Assembly (NCBI RefSeq): GCF_024400215.1
Contig: NZ_CP053748.1
Span: 2,790,001-2,854,000 of the forward strand
Source: Massilia sp. erpn
GTDB taxonomy: Bacteria; Pseudomonadota; Gammaproteobacteria; Burkholderiales; Burkholderiaceae_D
Direction of reading: 5' to 3'
Length of the DNA stretch: 64,000 nucleotides
Made by a program: the position numbers and the translations under genes. The number at the start of each line of letters is the position of its first letter. Positions within the stretch are counted from its first letter, which is position 1. Shown piece after piece: positions 52,693 to 63,194 of the stretch. Below the pieces are notes generated by a model, which made no database searches, was not told where the DNA came from, and worked only from the letters and a program-made list of their open reading frames with translations.

Positions 52693-53131
52693 CCGGCCTA
52701 AGGCCGAGGCCCAAGGCGCTGCCCAGGACAGCCCCCGGGGCTTGCTCTGGAAATTGTAAAGTTGCGTGCTATAATAAAACGCTAAGTATTAAATACTTTG
52801 GCATGGTTTTTCAGTTCAGAATTTGTGTTTGTTTTCAGTAAGTTAGGCTCTTGATCGGCGCAGGAAGACGGCGCTGGCGGCCAGGGCCAGACTTGGGTTG
52901 AGACGGCGCGAGTTTCTTGTCGCCGAAGTCAGGTCAACGGCCTGCATCCATCCTCTAGCCCCCGCTTGCTGTCATACAGTAGAATTCCTGCCACGCGGCC
53001 CTGTTGGAGCCGTCGGTAGCGGTCGGGTCTGTGCGTTGCGGATCGGCCGGCAAGGAGTAGTCGTTGTAGCGGTGCCGAACCTGCGTTGTCGGCGGGTTCG
53101 GGAACTTCCTAATCCCGAAAAGCAAGTCGTT
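52693..53131. other. gene-free leader region before rpoD
   Basis: These 439 bp between dnaG and rpoD have no recognised gene. An AT-rich island at 52750-52840 holds an extended -10 promoter. The later part (52850-53130) is GC-rich and in frame with rpoD for some distance, but without RpoD-like sequence, so a long untranslated leader is likely. Confidence 0.5.
52747..52775 (+). promoter_or_regulatory. candidate internal promoter of rpoD (extended -10)
   Basis: TGCTATAAT (52767-52775) is a full extended -10 consensus. The -35 seventeen bases upstream (CTGGAA, 52747-52752) is poor, as is normal with extended -10 sites. It lies about 355 bp before the rpoD start. Confidence 0.6.
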
Positions 53132-55390
<2,259 letters not shown>

Positions 55391-55501
55391 AAACTTGACT
55401 GGAGCCGGTGCAGGCCCTATCCTCGCGTGTTCGCCATTGCAAGCTCGGCGAGCGCGTCAGAGGGCAGGCTGTACCGGCCCCAGCGCATCCGCATCACCTT
55501 T

Positions 55502-55580
<79 letters not shown>

Positions 55581-55601
55581 GAATTTTTATGCAGTGAAAT
55601 T

Positions 55602-55634
55602 AAGCCCTGACGAGAAATCGTCGGGGCTTTTTTT
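55602..55634 (+). terminator. intrinsic terminator after tRNA-Ile
   Basis: AAGCCCTGACGA (55602-55613) pairs with TCGTCGGGGCTT (55618-55629; one G-U pair) around a GAAA loop, followed by a run of seven T residues in all. Confidence 0.92.
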
Positions 55635-55710
55635 CGCCGGCATGCCAGGCCGCGATTTGGAAAACGCTAGCTGCCGCACAGCTTCTTTGTCCGAATAATT
55701 CCTATTCTTT

Positions 55711-56658
55711 TCAGGGCGCTTGGCTGGGCACGGCAGGCGAAGCCTCATTGCCGATCGCCCGCACTTCGGGTCGGACGGGAAGGTCGGCCGGTAGTTTGAG
55801 ATCCCAGGCCAAGCCAGCCCATTGTAGGCACTGCAGGGTCCACCATCCGGGATCCCATTCGTCATCAGCCAGCCCAAGGCGTGCCGATCCCGGATAGGCA
55901 TGGTGGTTGTTGTGCCAGCATTCCCCCATGGTCATGAGCGAGGTCAGGTGGATGTTGCGGCCTTGCACCGCCGCGCCCGCGACTTCATAGTGCGTGCTGC
56001 CATGGTTATGGGCGAAGTAGCCGATCAACCAATGCCCGAGTACGCCGGCTGTCACGCGCGCACAAACGCCCCAGAACACGAATCCCCAACCGCCCCACCA
56101 ATAGAGCAGCAGCGCGGGCGGCACTTGTTGCAGCATCCATGTACGTTCAAGGAAGCGGTAGAAGCGGTCGTCGGCAACGCGGGATTCAAGTTCGATATGG
56201 GGCGGCGCGACCAGGTGTAGCTCGCAATGTAGTTGCCACCAGGCGTCGGTCCACACGCCGCGGCCGTGGCGAAGGTAGTCGTGGCACGCCGGCAGGCGTT
56301 GCGCATAGTCGCGCAGTTCGTGCTGGCGCAACAGTCCAAGCGGACCGGCCAGTCCGACTTGCACACCGAGATAGACCAGCAGGTATTCCAGCCACTGAGG
56401 GCACTGATAACTATTGTGGATCAGTTTGCGGTGGCTTCCGAGCGAGTGCCCCAGAAGCAAGACAGCCCCGGTCGCGCCGACGAATATGCCGAATGCGCCG
56501 GCGCTAAACTGGGTCGCACCGCCGATGACCGCAGCGCATGCCATCGTCATGAACCAGAGGGATTTGATCGGCGCATACCTGACCTCGCCGTCAACCACGC
56601 TGTTATTGTCTGTGCAGCGCGCACGGTGTCCCAGTAGGCTCGCAGCCCGGTCGGTCAT
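55711..56658 (-). CDS. membrane fatty-acid desaturase-like protein
   Basis: A 315-residue membrane di-iron enzyme of the acyl-CoA/acyl-lipid desaturase family. The first and last His boxes are HSLGSHRKLIH and WHNNHHAYPGSAR. The middle box is RQHELRDYAQ, poorer in His than the usual HxxHH. Two hydrophobic pairs anchor it. ATG at 56658 follows GGGAGTG. The ArsR-family gene begins the operon 22 bp upstream, and both are under the palindrome at 57000-57033. Lipid or sterol substrate unknown. Confidence 0.85.
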   Translation of the reverse strand: MTDRAASLLGHRARCTDNNSVVDGEVRYAPIKSLWFMTMACAAVIGGATQFSAGAFGIFVGATGAVLLLGHSLGSHRKLIHNSYQCPQWLEYLLVYLGVQVGLAGPLGLLRQHELRDYAQRLPACHDYLRHGRGVWTDAWWQLHCELHLVAPPHIELESRVADDRFYRFLERTWMLQQVPPALLLYWWGGWGFVFWGVCARVTAGVLGHWLIGYFAHNHGSTHYEVAGAAVQGRNIHLTSLMTMGECWHNNHHAYPGSARLGLADDEWDPGWWTLQCLQWAGLAWDLKLPADLPVRPEVRAIGNEASPAVPSQAP

Positions 56659-56680
56659 GGTCACTCCCGGCAAATTTCTA

Positions 56681-56995
56681 TTAAGTGCTACGTTTTTTGA
56701 GTGCGCGCGACTCGCGCTTCAGTGGCCTGGCCACGGGGCAGATTTCGAAGGCATAGCCGGTCAAGGTATTGACCAGGCTATCGTGATTGAGCTGGTAGTA
56801 GACAAATTGCCCCTCTCGTTCGCGCGTGACGAGGCCGGCGTTTTCAAGGATTGATAGATGACGCGAGATTGCCGGTGCGCTCATGGAAAAGCGCTGGGTG
56901 AGATCGGTGGTAGAGAGCCTTGCTTCCGACAGATACGCGAGGATTTGCCTGCGTGGGGTGGAGGCGAGGGCTTCAAAGACGAGGTCGAGGAGCAT
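56681..56995 (-). CDS. ArsR-family transcriptional repressor
   Basis: A 104-residue winged-helix protein: LVFEALASTPRRQILAYLSE, then the HTH TTDLTQRFSMSAPAISRHLSILENAGLV and a wing EREGQFVYYQLN. It has no Cys pair of the ArsR metal type, so the inducer may be a lipid or a small molecule. A perfect 14-bp-arm palindrome abuts its start, suggesting self-repression together with the desaturase gene 22 bp downstream. Confidence 0.92.
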   Translation of the reverse strand: MLLDLVFEALASTPRRQILAYLSEARLSTTDLTQRFSMSAPAISRHLSILENAGLVTREREGQFVYYQLNHDSLVNTLTGYAFEICPVARPLKRESRALKKRST

Positions 56996-56999
56996 TCCT

Positions 57000-57033
57000 A
57001 TTAACCTATTAACGAATTTGTTAATAGGTTAAT
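57000..57033. promoter_or_regulatory. perfect inverted-repeat operator before the ArsR gene
   Basis: ATTAACCTATTAAC (57000-57013) and GTTAATAGGTTAAT (57020-57033) are perfect 14-bp arms around GAATTT. The palindrome ends four bases before the arsR-type ATG and includes the presumed ribosome-binding bases, so bound repressor would block initiation of transcription and perhaps translation. Confidence 0.8.
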
Positions 57034-57102
57034 CCTCGTTTTTGCGAGTGTCAACAGCTGGGTTGATGGTCCGATGCCTCTTCAGGGCTGCCGCCACCTT
57101 AT

Positions 57103-57804
57103 TTACAGATTCCACTGCATTGCGCGCATGGCAAAGTCCTGCATCGCGGACAAGCTCATGCGTTCTACTGGTCCGGCGGCGGCCATCGCGGCCACAACGC
57201 GGCCATCCTTTCGTAGAGGGAAGGCCAGGCAGTTGAGGTTGACCTCGGACTCTGCCAGGTCCAGCGCATAGCCTTGCTCGGCGATTTCCTGCAATTTGCG
57301 TTCGAGTTCCGGCGAAATCTGGGCGGAGCGGCGCAAGGCCCGCACCAGGGAGCAATCGTGGGCCAAAAATATCTGACCCAAGGCCGAGGTGGTCAATTTC
57401 CAGCGACGTATTCCAGGATGTGCTGCAGGCGTCCCATCGCCGTTGATGGCGTCAATGCAGAGGAAGTTGCGGGTTCCGCCTGGAACGGCCAGATAGCAAG
57501 TCTCCCTGGTGAGTCCGGCCAGGGCCAATAATGACGGCGCAAAGTGCGTGCGCAGTTGCTGATCGGCGTTGGCCAGCGGCAGCACCAGTTTGTGCAGCCT
57601 GAGTCCCAAGGCATAGCCATTGTCGGTGCGCATGACATAGCCCAGCGCGGCCAAGGTGTTGAGCAGGCCGTGCAAGGTGCTCTTATGCAGGGCGAGTTTT
57701 TGGGCAAGGTCGATCAAGCGCATTTCCCCGCCGGCTCCAGCCATCGCTTCCAGCACCTTCATGGCCCGTTCTACAGACTGGATGCTGCGGTTTTCGTTAA
57801 CCAT
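57103..57804 (-). CDS. IclR-family transcriptional regulator
   Basis: A 233-residue IclR protein: N-terminal winged helix (SIQSVERAMKVLEAMAGAG, DLAQKLALHKSTLHGLLNTLAALGYV) and a GAF-like ligand domain with ETCYLAVPGG, TTSALGQIFLAH and ALDLAESEVNLNCLAFPL. These regulators control breakdown of aromatic or organic acids. Neighbouring genes (desaturase operon; chemoreceptor divergent) do not reveal the target. Confidence 0.92.
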   Translation of the reverse strand: MVNENRSIQSVERAMKVLEAMAGAGGEMRLIDLAQKLALHKSTLHGLLNTLAALGYVMRTDNGYALGLRLHKLVLPLANADQQLRTHFAPSLLALAGLTRETCYLAVPGGTRNFLCIDAINGDGTPAAHPGIRRWKLTTSALGQIFLAHDCSLVRALRRSAQISPELERKLQEIAEQGYALDLAESEVNLNCLAFPLRKDGRVVAAMAAAGPVERMSLSAMQDFAMRAMQWNL

Positions 57805-58028
57805 ATTCCTCCTGGTTTTTCTGCCCGCTCAGTGCGGGAGTTGGTTTGTCAATGTCAAACTTTTGCACTACGCAACATCGTGCGACGCGAAAGTGGTATT
57901 GTTTCATAAGGGAAAATTTATTGCGTTATGGAAATTTTATCGAGAAAGGCTAGGAGCTGGCTGTGCTATTTCATGCTGAAAATTGTGATTTTCTAATATG
58001 ATTATTTGCCACTTCTTAATTGAAAGTA

Positions 58029-59645
58029 ATGAATATATCGAGTTTTAAAATTGGATCGCGTCTTGCTTTTGGTTTCGGGCTGATCCTGTCTTTGGTACTG
58101 GTCTTGATCGTAGTAGTTTTATTACGTTTCGCGGAGATTGGGCGAACCACCCACACGCTCATCAATGAGGATTGGGTCAAAGCCGACACGACCAATGTGA
58201 TTACCGCGTCCATGCGCACCAATGCGCGCCGTACGATGGAGCTGATTATCGTGGCCGACCATCAGCAGCTGGACCAGGTGTTCGCCAACATCGCGGACAA
58301 CAAGAGGGCCATCGACGCCAGCATCAAAACGCTGGATAAACTTGTGCGCGCCGAAAAAGGTAAGCGGCTGCTGGCGGAATTCAAGGAAAAACGCCAGCGC
58401 TATGTGGCCTCGTTTACCCAGGCCGGGCAATTGGTGAAGGACGGCAAGCGGGACGAGGCCGCGCAGCTGGTGATGACGGAAACCATGCCGGCTTTGGATG
58501 CCGCGCTGGCGCCTATCTCGGCCTTGTCCGCGTTCCAAAAGGAGATTGCCGACGAAGCGGGCGCAAAGACCGAGGCCGATATTGCGTTTTCCGACCGCTT
58601 GCTGATCGGCATGGGCTTGGCTGTCGTCCTGATTGGTGCCGGTTTCGCGTATGGGATCACGCGCTCCATCACTGTTCCCCTGAGCCGGGCCGTTCAAATC
58701 GCGGAAGTCGTCGCGGCGGGCAATCTGAGCAGCCACATCGAAGTGACGGGCCGTGATGAAACGGCGCAGTTGCTGCAGGCGCTGAGAAATATGAACGAGA
58801 GCCTGGTCCGGATCGTCAGCGATGTGCGCAGTGGAACCGACACGATTGCCACGGCATCGGGCCAGATCGCCGCCGGCAATCTCGACCTGTCCTCGCGCAC
58901 CGAGCAGCAAGCCAGCTCGCTCGAAGAAACGGCCTCGTCGATGGAGGAGCTGACTTCGACGGTCTGGCAGAACGCGGACAATGCCAAGCAGGCCAGCCAA
59001 TTGGCTGTGTCGGCCTCGCTGGCGGCGGGCAAGGGCGGCGCGGTCGTCTCCCAGGTGGTGGCCACGATGGACAGCATCAATGCCTCGTCAAGGCAGATCG
59101 TCGACATCATCGGGGTGATCGACAGCATCGCCTTCCAAACCAATATTCTGGCCTTGAATGCGGCGGTGGAAGCGGCGCGTGCCGGCGAACAGGGACGCGG
59201 CTTTGCGGTGGTCGCATCCGAAGTCCGAAATCTGGCGCAACGTTCGGCAGCCGCAGCCAAGGAAATCAAGGAACTGATTGACGATTCGGTTGGCAGGGTC
59301 GAAAGCGGCAGCAGGCTGGTGGGCGAAGCCGGCGCCACCATGCAGGAGATTGTGCAGAGCATTCAGCGCGTAACGGACATCATGAGCGATATCACGGCGG
59401 CCAGTACCGAGCAGGCCCAGGGGATTGAACAAATCAACCGGGCGGTGACGGAAATGGATAGCGTCACCCAGCAAAATGCGGCCTTGGTGGAAGAAGCCTC
59501 GGCGGCGGCGCAAGCCATGCAGGATCAGGCCAGCAATTTGTCCAAAATGGTGAGCGTGTTCAAGCTGAGTGCGCGCTCGCCGGCACCTGCCCGCCCTGCT
59601 ATTTCCCGGCAGCCAAAGGCGCGGCAGTTTTCCATCGCTCGGTAG
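58029..59645 (+). CDS. methyl-accepting chemotaxis protein
   Basis: A 538-residue chemoreceptor. TM1 (about 10-32, LAFGFGLILSLVLVLIVVVLL in outline) and TM2 (about 190-212) enclose a four-helix-bundle periplasmic sensor. HAMP follows (ITRSITVPLSRAVQIAEVVAAGNLS). The signalling tip is EVRNLAQRSAAAAKEIKELI, and methylation-type Glu/Gln stretches flank it. ATG at 58029 is preferred to TTG three codons earlier. Ligand unknown. Confidence 0.94.
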   Translation: MNISSFKIGSRLAFGFGLILSLVLVLIVVVLLRFAEIGRTTHTLINEDWVKADTTNVITASMRTNARRTMELIIVADHQQLDQVFANIADNKRAIDASIKTLDKLVRAEKGKRLLAEFKEKRQRYVASFTQAGQLVKDGKRDEAAQLVMTETMPALDAALAPISALSAFQKEIADEAGAKTEADIAFSDRLLIGMGLAVVLIGAGFAYGITRSITVPLSRAVQIAEVVAAGNLSSHIEVTGRDETAQLLQALRNMNESLVRIVSDVRSGTDTIATASGQIAAGNLDLSSRTEQQASSLEETASSMEELTSTVWQNADNAKQASQLAVSASLAAGKGGAVVSQVVATMDSINASSRQIVDIIGVIDSIAFQTNILALNAAVEAARAGEQGRGFAVVASEVRNLAQRSAAAAKEIKELIDDSVGRVESGSRLVGEAGATMQEIVQSIQRVTDIMSDITAASTEQAQGIEQINRAVTEMDSVTQQNAALVEEASAAAQAMQDQASNLSKMVSVFKLSARSPAPARPAISRQPKARQFSIAR

Positions 59646-59816
59646 GCAGCCGCATCGGGAAGCGGCCATGCGGCGGCCGCTGAAATGCCGCAAGCTGCTT
59701 GCATGACATTCTGCTCATTCGCCAATCCAGCCCAATAATCTTGCAGCCCGTCGCATCGCCGGCATGCGGCGCCGCGACTTGTCCTAGCATGCGCCTTCCT
59801 ACTATCCGGAGGTTCC

Positions 59817-60860
59817 ATGCGTAAATATTGGCTGTTGCTGAGTGCACTGATTTCCATCCCGGTGTTTTCCCAGGTCAAGTTGAGCGATCTTGACCGCGAC
59901 ATGGTCGGTCCGCGCGCACAGATACTGGTGCTCGGTACGGTGCACCTGAATGGCATGCCGTCCGGCTTCAAGCCCACCGCGCTGGATGGCCTGCTCGACC
60001 GGCTGGTGGCGTACAAGCCTGAGATCATCACCATCGAAACCGAGTCCGGCGAGGAATGCGATCTCGCTGCGCGCCATCCCGTCAAGTACGGCGCCGATTA
60101 CTGTCCCTCGACCGATGCGGCGAAGGCGGCCACCGGCCTGGATGTGCCGTCCGCCATGGTCGAGGTCGACAAGACGCTCAAGGCCTGGCCGGTGCAAGCG
60201 TCCCCGGCCCAGCGCCGCCGCCTTGCCGCCCTGTTCCTGGCCGCGAATGACATCGCCTCGGCCTATGTGCAATGGCTGCAGCTGCCCGAAGCGGAGCGCC
60301 GCGCGGGCGACAGCCTGGACCCAGCGCTCGTCGCGCAGCTCGGCAAGATCGGCAAACGCAATAACGAAAACTATCAACTGGCCGCGCGCCTGGCGGCGCG
60401 GCTGGGCTTGCAGCGCGTCCACGCCGTGGACAACCATACCGGCGACCGTATCGACGTGCCCGATATCAAAGCCTTTGTGCGTTCGATTGAGGCGGCCTGG
60501 GCCGCTGGCGGTGCGCCGATGAAGGCGCAGCAAAAGCAGGAAGATGCCATGGCGCAGGCGGCCGACCTGCTGCCGCTGTACCGCTTTATCAATGACCCGG
60601 AACGCTTGCGGGTGGTGGCCGAGGGTAATGTTGCCGCCCCCATGTGCGCCAAATCGCCGGACGGCTATCCGCAGATCTGGGGGGCGGGCTGGGAAATCCG
60701 CAATTTGCGCATGGTTGCCAACATCCGCGAAACCTTCCGCGAACGTCCCGGCGCCCGTGTCTTGACCATCGTCGGCGCCACGCATAAGCCTTGGTTCGAT
60801 GACTGGCTTGGCCAGTTGCAAGGCGTGGATATCGTCAACGTGGCGGACGTGCTTAAATGA
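59817..60860 (+). CDS. DUF5694-like secreted protein (TraB/ChaN-like)
   Basis: A 347-residue protein with a signal peptide (residues 1-19, ending PVFSQ). The conserved pieces are LVLGTVHLNGMPSGF, ITIETESGEECD and a terminal IVGATHKPWFDDWL. This GxxH, ETES, GATHK pattern is that of DUF5694 proteins, distant relatives of the TraB/EreA-ChaN group, in which similar Glu/His residues bind metal. GGAGG at seven bases supports the start. Function unknown. Another ChaN-like protein is at the left edge of the window. Confidence 0.75.
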   Translation: MRKYWLLLSALISIPVFSQVKLSDLDRDMVGPRAQILVLGTVHLNGMPSGFKPTALDGLLDRLVAYKPEIITIETESGEECDLAARHPVKYGADYCPSTDAAKAATGLDVPSAMVEVDKTLKAWPVQASPAQRRRLAALFLAANDIASAYVQWLQLPEAERRAGDSLDPALVAQLGKIGKRNNENYQLAARLAARLGLQRVHAVDNHTGDRIDVPDIKAFVRSIEAAWAAGGAPMKAQQKQEDAMAQAADLLPLYRFINDPERLRVVAEGNVAAPMCAKSPDGYPQIWGAGWEIRNLRMVANIRETFRERPGARVLTIVGATHKPWFDDWLGQLQGVDIVNVADVLK

Positions 60861-60916
60861 GACGAGGGTAAGTTGGCGCTAGGTGGGAGGCTAGATTCGC
60901 AATTGGGAAGAAAGTA

Positions 60917-61294
60917 TTAACCCGCTATTCGCGCATCGGCGTCGCCAGTGCGGAGGTTAATCCCAATCCAGCAGCGGTAGTGAAAATCCTTGGGACCGTC
61001 CAGCTGCGCCGTAAAAATGCACTCGACGCCCTTCTTGCGGCGTTCCTTGTCGCGCTTGTCAGGACTGCATTGCGGGGAAGAGTTGGGACCGATGAGGTCG
61101 AAAATTTCCTTCGCTGCTTTGCCGTCGATAACGACCGTAAGTGCTCGGTCCATTTTTGTCGGCGCCCCAAGATAGGTTGCAGATCCGGAATGAATGAGGT
61201 ATCTCGCCCTGAGCCGATCCCATTCCCTTTCATCGGCGCGAGTCGGTGGAGAGAATGCCAGAGCGCCCGCCACGAAAATCAGTAGCTTGTGCAT
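60917..61294 (-). CDS. periplasmic immunity-like protein A of the Hcp island
   Basis: A 125-residue protein with a signal peptide (FVAGALAFSPPTRADE). The core has IHSG, PTKMDRALTVVIDG, AAKEIFDLIGP and HYRCWIGINLRTG. This is the fourth and last of a tandem family. By hand alignment 47 of 86 core residues match protein C without gaps. It has three of the four conserved Cys; the terminal one is replaced by a short divergent end (DADARIAG). ATG at 61294 is chosen; no clear ribosome-binding site. Likely inhibits the effector encoded upstream or a relative. Confidence 0.7.
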   Translation of the reverse strand: MHKLLIFVAGALAFSPPTRADEREWDRLRARYLIHSGSATYLGAPTKMDRALTVVIDGKAAKEIFDLIGPNSSPQCSPDKRDKERRKKGVECIFTAQLDGPKDFHYRCWIGINLRTGDADARIAG

Positions 61295-61343
61295 GCTTAG
61301 TTTTTTGAATTTCAATCGATTGGGTTCCAGTTGGCATCAGTTC

Positions 61344-61724
61344 TCAGCAGATAGAACCGCGTGTGCTTTTTCCTGTTGTTACGTCCAGGCCGAAATAACA
61401 TACATATCCCTGAGCCTTTGTGTGGGTGCAGGATAAATCCTGCCTATTCCTTTCCCGGTAATCTTGCGCATCGCTGCAGGACAGCTTTGCGTCGGGGCCG
61501 ATGCGATCAAAGAGTTCCTTTGCCAACGCACCCGTGAACATGAATGCGACTTTCCTATCGATACGGCTGGGTGGGCGCATTTCTGACAATGTGCCGCCGT
61601 ACACTTGGTAATCGCCCTTGAGGGGTGTGGGTTTGGCGTCCCAATCCTCAGTTCTCTTTTCTTCAGCCTGTAAGAGTGGAGGCGAGGCGAAGATGGCAGC
61701 AATAAAAATCAGATGAGAGTTCAT
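61344..61724 (-). CDS. periplasmic immunity-like protein B of the Hcp island
   Basis: A 126-residue protein with a signal peptide (LIFIAAIFASPPLLQA). The core shows PPSRIDRKVAFMFTG, AKELFDRIGPD and YVCYFGLDVTTGKS, with four Cys (LSC, LSC, YVC, SIC) that could form two disulphides. Hand alignment gives about 45 matches of 91 to protein D, more than to A or C. GGAGA precedes the ATG at 61724. Third of the four. Confidence 0.7.
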   Translation of the reverse strand: MNSHLIFIAAIFASPPLLQAEEKRTEDWDAKPTPLKGDYQVYGGTLSEMRPPSRIDRKVAFMFTGALAKELFDRIGPDAKLSCSDAQDYRERNRQDLSCTHTKAQGYVCYFGLDVTTGKSTRGSIC

Positions 61725-61811
61725 GCGAAGCGTCTCCAGCATTTGACGTGAAATGCACATCATGACCACCGCCACTTCCTACATGGGTGCCTATGATGAT
61801 GGCCAGTTCAA

Positions 61812-62213
61812 TTAACAGCTTACGGTCTTGACGCTATTGCCAGTACGCAGATCCAGTCCGATCCAGCAACGATAATGACTGTCTTTCGGACTATCCAGCT
61901 GTATCGTATAAGTGCACATGATGCCTTTCTTGGCACGCTCCCTATCGCCGCTCTCCGAGCTGCATTTATCCAGCAAATCAGGAGCGATGGAGTCGAAGAT
62001 ATCCTTTGCTATCGGGCCATCGACAAGGATGGTCAGCATGCGGTCTTTGGCTGTTGGTGGCGAACGATCTGCCACCACACCTGAATGAATTTTGTAGATG
62101 GCGCTTCGGAATGGCTTCCACAGGCCATACGGGTCATTTGAAGGATCGGCTGCATGGGCCAGCGACAGCGCCGCTGCGAGTGCGCCTAAACTAAGCCAGT
62201 TGATTGGACGCAT
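61812..62213 (-). CDS. periplasmic immunity-like protein C of the Hcp island
   Basis: A 133-residue protein with a signal peptide (INWLSLGALAAALSLAHA). The core is IHSG, SPPTAKDRMLTILVDG, AKDIFDSIAPD and HYRCWIGLDLRTG with four Cys. Closest to protein A in this array. GAGG lies ahead of the ATG at 62213; an in-frame ATG at 62231 is possible. Second of the four. Confidence 0.7.
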   Translation of the reverse strand: MRPINWLSLGALAAALSLAHAADPSNDPYGLWKPFRSAIYKIHSGVVADRSPPTAKDRMLTILVDGPIAKDIFDSIAPDLLDKCSSESGDRERAKKGIMCTYTIQLDSPKDSHYRCWIGLDLRTGNSVKTVSC

Positions 62214-62323
62214 GGTCGGCCTCGTCAGCATAAACGGGCTGTGAAAATGTAATGGTCTTTGCAGTGAGGATCAATAGTCTGTGCTTATACATACCTCGCC
62301 TCCAGTTCACGTATTCGTTGGCA

Positions 62324-62704
62324 CTAACAGGTTGAACCAGGAATACTCTTGCCAGTCTTGAGGTTCAGGCCAAAGCGGCAGGTATATGGCGATGAAGGAG
62401 TGTCTTTGTCGAGAGTGCACTCGAGATCGCCCTTTTCTCTAATTCGCAGACGGGCAGAAGCTCCGCAAGCACTCTTTAGGTCGGGTCCAATGGATTCGAA
62501 CATTTCTTTCGCAATCTTTCCTTCGATGAGAAATGCCATTTTGCGATCCTGACGTGTGGGTGGTTGCTGTTCACCCAGCTCATTTGAGTAGACGAAGTAG
62601 CGTCCCTTGTATGTTGTATAGCCCCCATCCCATGGCTTGTCAGTATTTGCGTGCAGCAGAGGTAGTGGCAATGCCACCGCAAGCATTATCAGAAGCTTTT
62701 TCAT
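62324..62704 (-). CDS. periplasmic immunity-like protein D, coupled to the effector gene
   Basis: A 126-residue protein with a signal peptide (LLIMLAVALPLPLLHA). The core has PPTRQDRKMAFLIEG, AKEMFESIGPD and YTCRFGLNLKTGKS, with four Cys (SAC, LEC, YTC, STC). Its ATG shares bases with the TGA of the effector gene (ATGA at 62701-62704), so the two are co-translated. This is the expected place for the cognate immunity protein of a secreted toxin, here in the periplasm, where a murein-cutting toxin would act. Confidence 0.75.
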   Translation of the reverse strand: MKKLLIMLAVALPLPLLHANTDKPWDGGYTTYKGRYFVYSNELGEQQPPTRQDRKMAFLIEGKIAKEMFESIGPDLKSACGASARLRIREKGDLECTLDKDTPSSPYTCRFGLNLKTGKSIPGSTC

Positions 62705-63183
62705 TCGGCCTCCTTGTGATGCTCGGAGAATTGGATATGGAAGTGATTGTCATGTTTCTTAAGGGGGGCAACGGAAGCTATTCGATTGTCGTTGAAAAAG
62801 ATCTTCAGTTGTCCGGGTGCGTTGGCATGGAAGAGATTTATCAGCTTCTCCGTCGCGGTGCGATCATATGCGCTATCAAGATAGGTGACGCTAGCATGGT
62901 GCCCATCTTTGCGTATTGGGCGAATATCCACTTCTAGTCCCTTTATATGGGATGCGTGATCGGTCTTGACGCCGTCGGCTCGGCTGATATTGCCAACACC
63001 AAATTTACGATGCTCGCTTGCTTGCCAATCCCGCTCTACGGCAAGAATCAAGGTCATCATTCTGGGGTGAGCGTATTGTGCGGCGCCATGGGTAGGCGTG
63101 CCATAGACGTAATATCCTGCGTCTTCAGGTGCTTGTGGAAGCATGAAGTAGCTGCGGTTATCTTTGGGCTGAACTTCTAGCAT
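62701..63183 (-). CDS. LAS/M74-like peptidoglycan metallopeptidase, candidate T6SS effector
   Basis: A 160-residue protein without a signal peptide. The zinc motif of LAS enzymes (HxxxxxxD plus HxH) is seen as SHIKGLEVDIRP and HDNHFHIQF. FGVGNISRADG and YYVYGTPTHGAAQY also match penicillin-insensitive murein endopeptidase-like (MepA/M74) proteins, here reduced to little more than the catalytic core. AAGGAG is 8 bases before the ATG at 63183. It is 11 bp downstream of hcp and overlaps the first immunity-like gene. So it probably travels in Hcp tubes to a rival's periplasm and cuts peptide crosslinks; bond specificity is unknown. Confidence 0.8.
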   Translation of the reverse strand: MLEVQPKDNRSYFMLPQAPEDAGYYVYGTPTHGAAQYAHPRMMTLILAVERDWQASEHRKFGVGNISRADGVKTDHASHIKGLEVDIRPIRKDGHHASVTYLDSAYDRTATEKLINLFHANAPGQLKIFFNDNRIASVAPLKKHDNHFHIQFSEHHKEAE

Positions 63184-63194
63184 GAAGAAACTCC

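Noticed and set aside
60917..61294. Frameshift as the reason for the odd end of immunity-like protein A
   Set aside because: The other frames at this end do not restore the TG(K/N)S..C ending; divergence explains it better.
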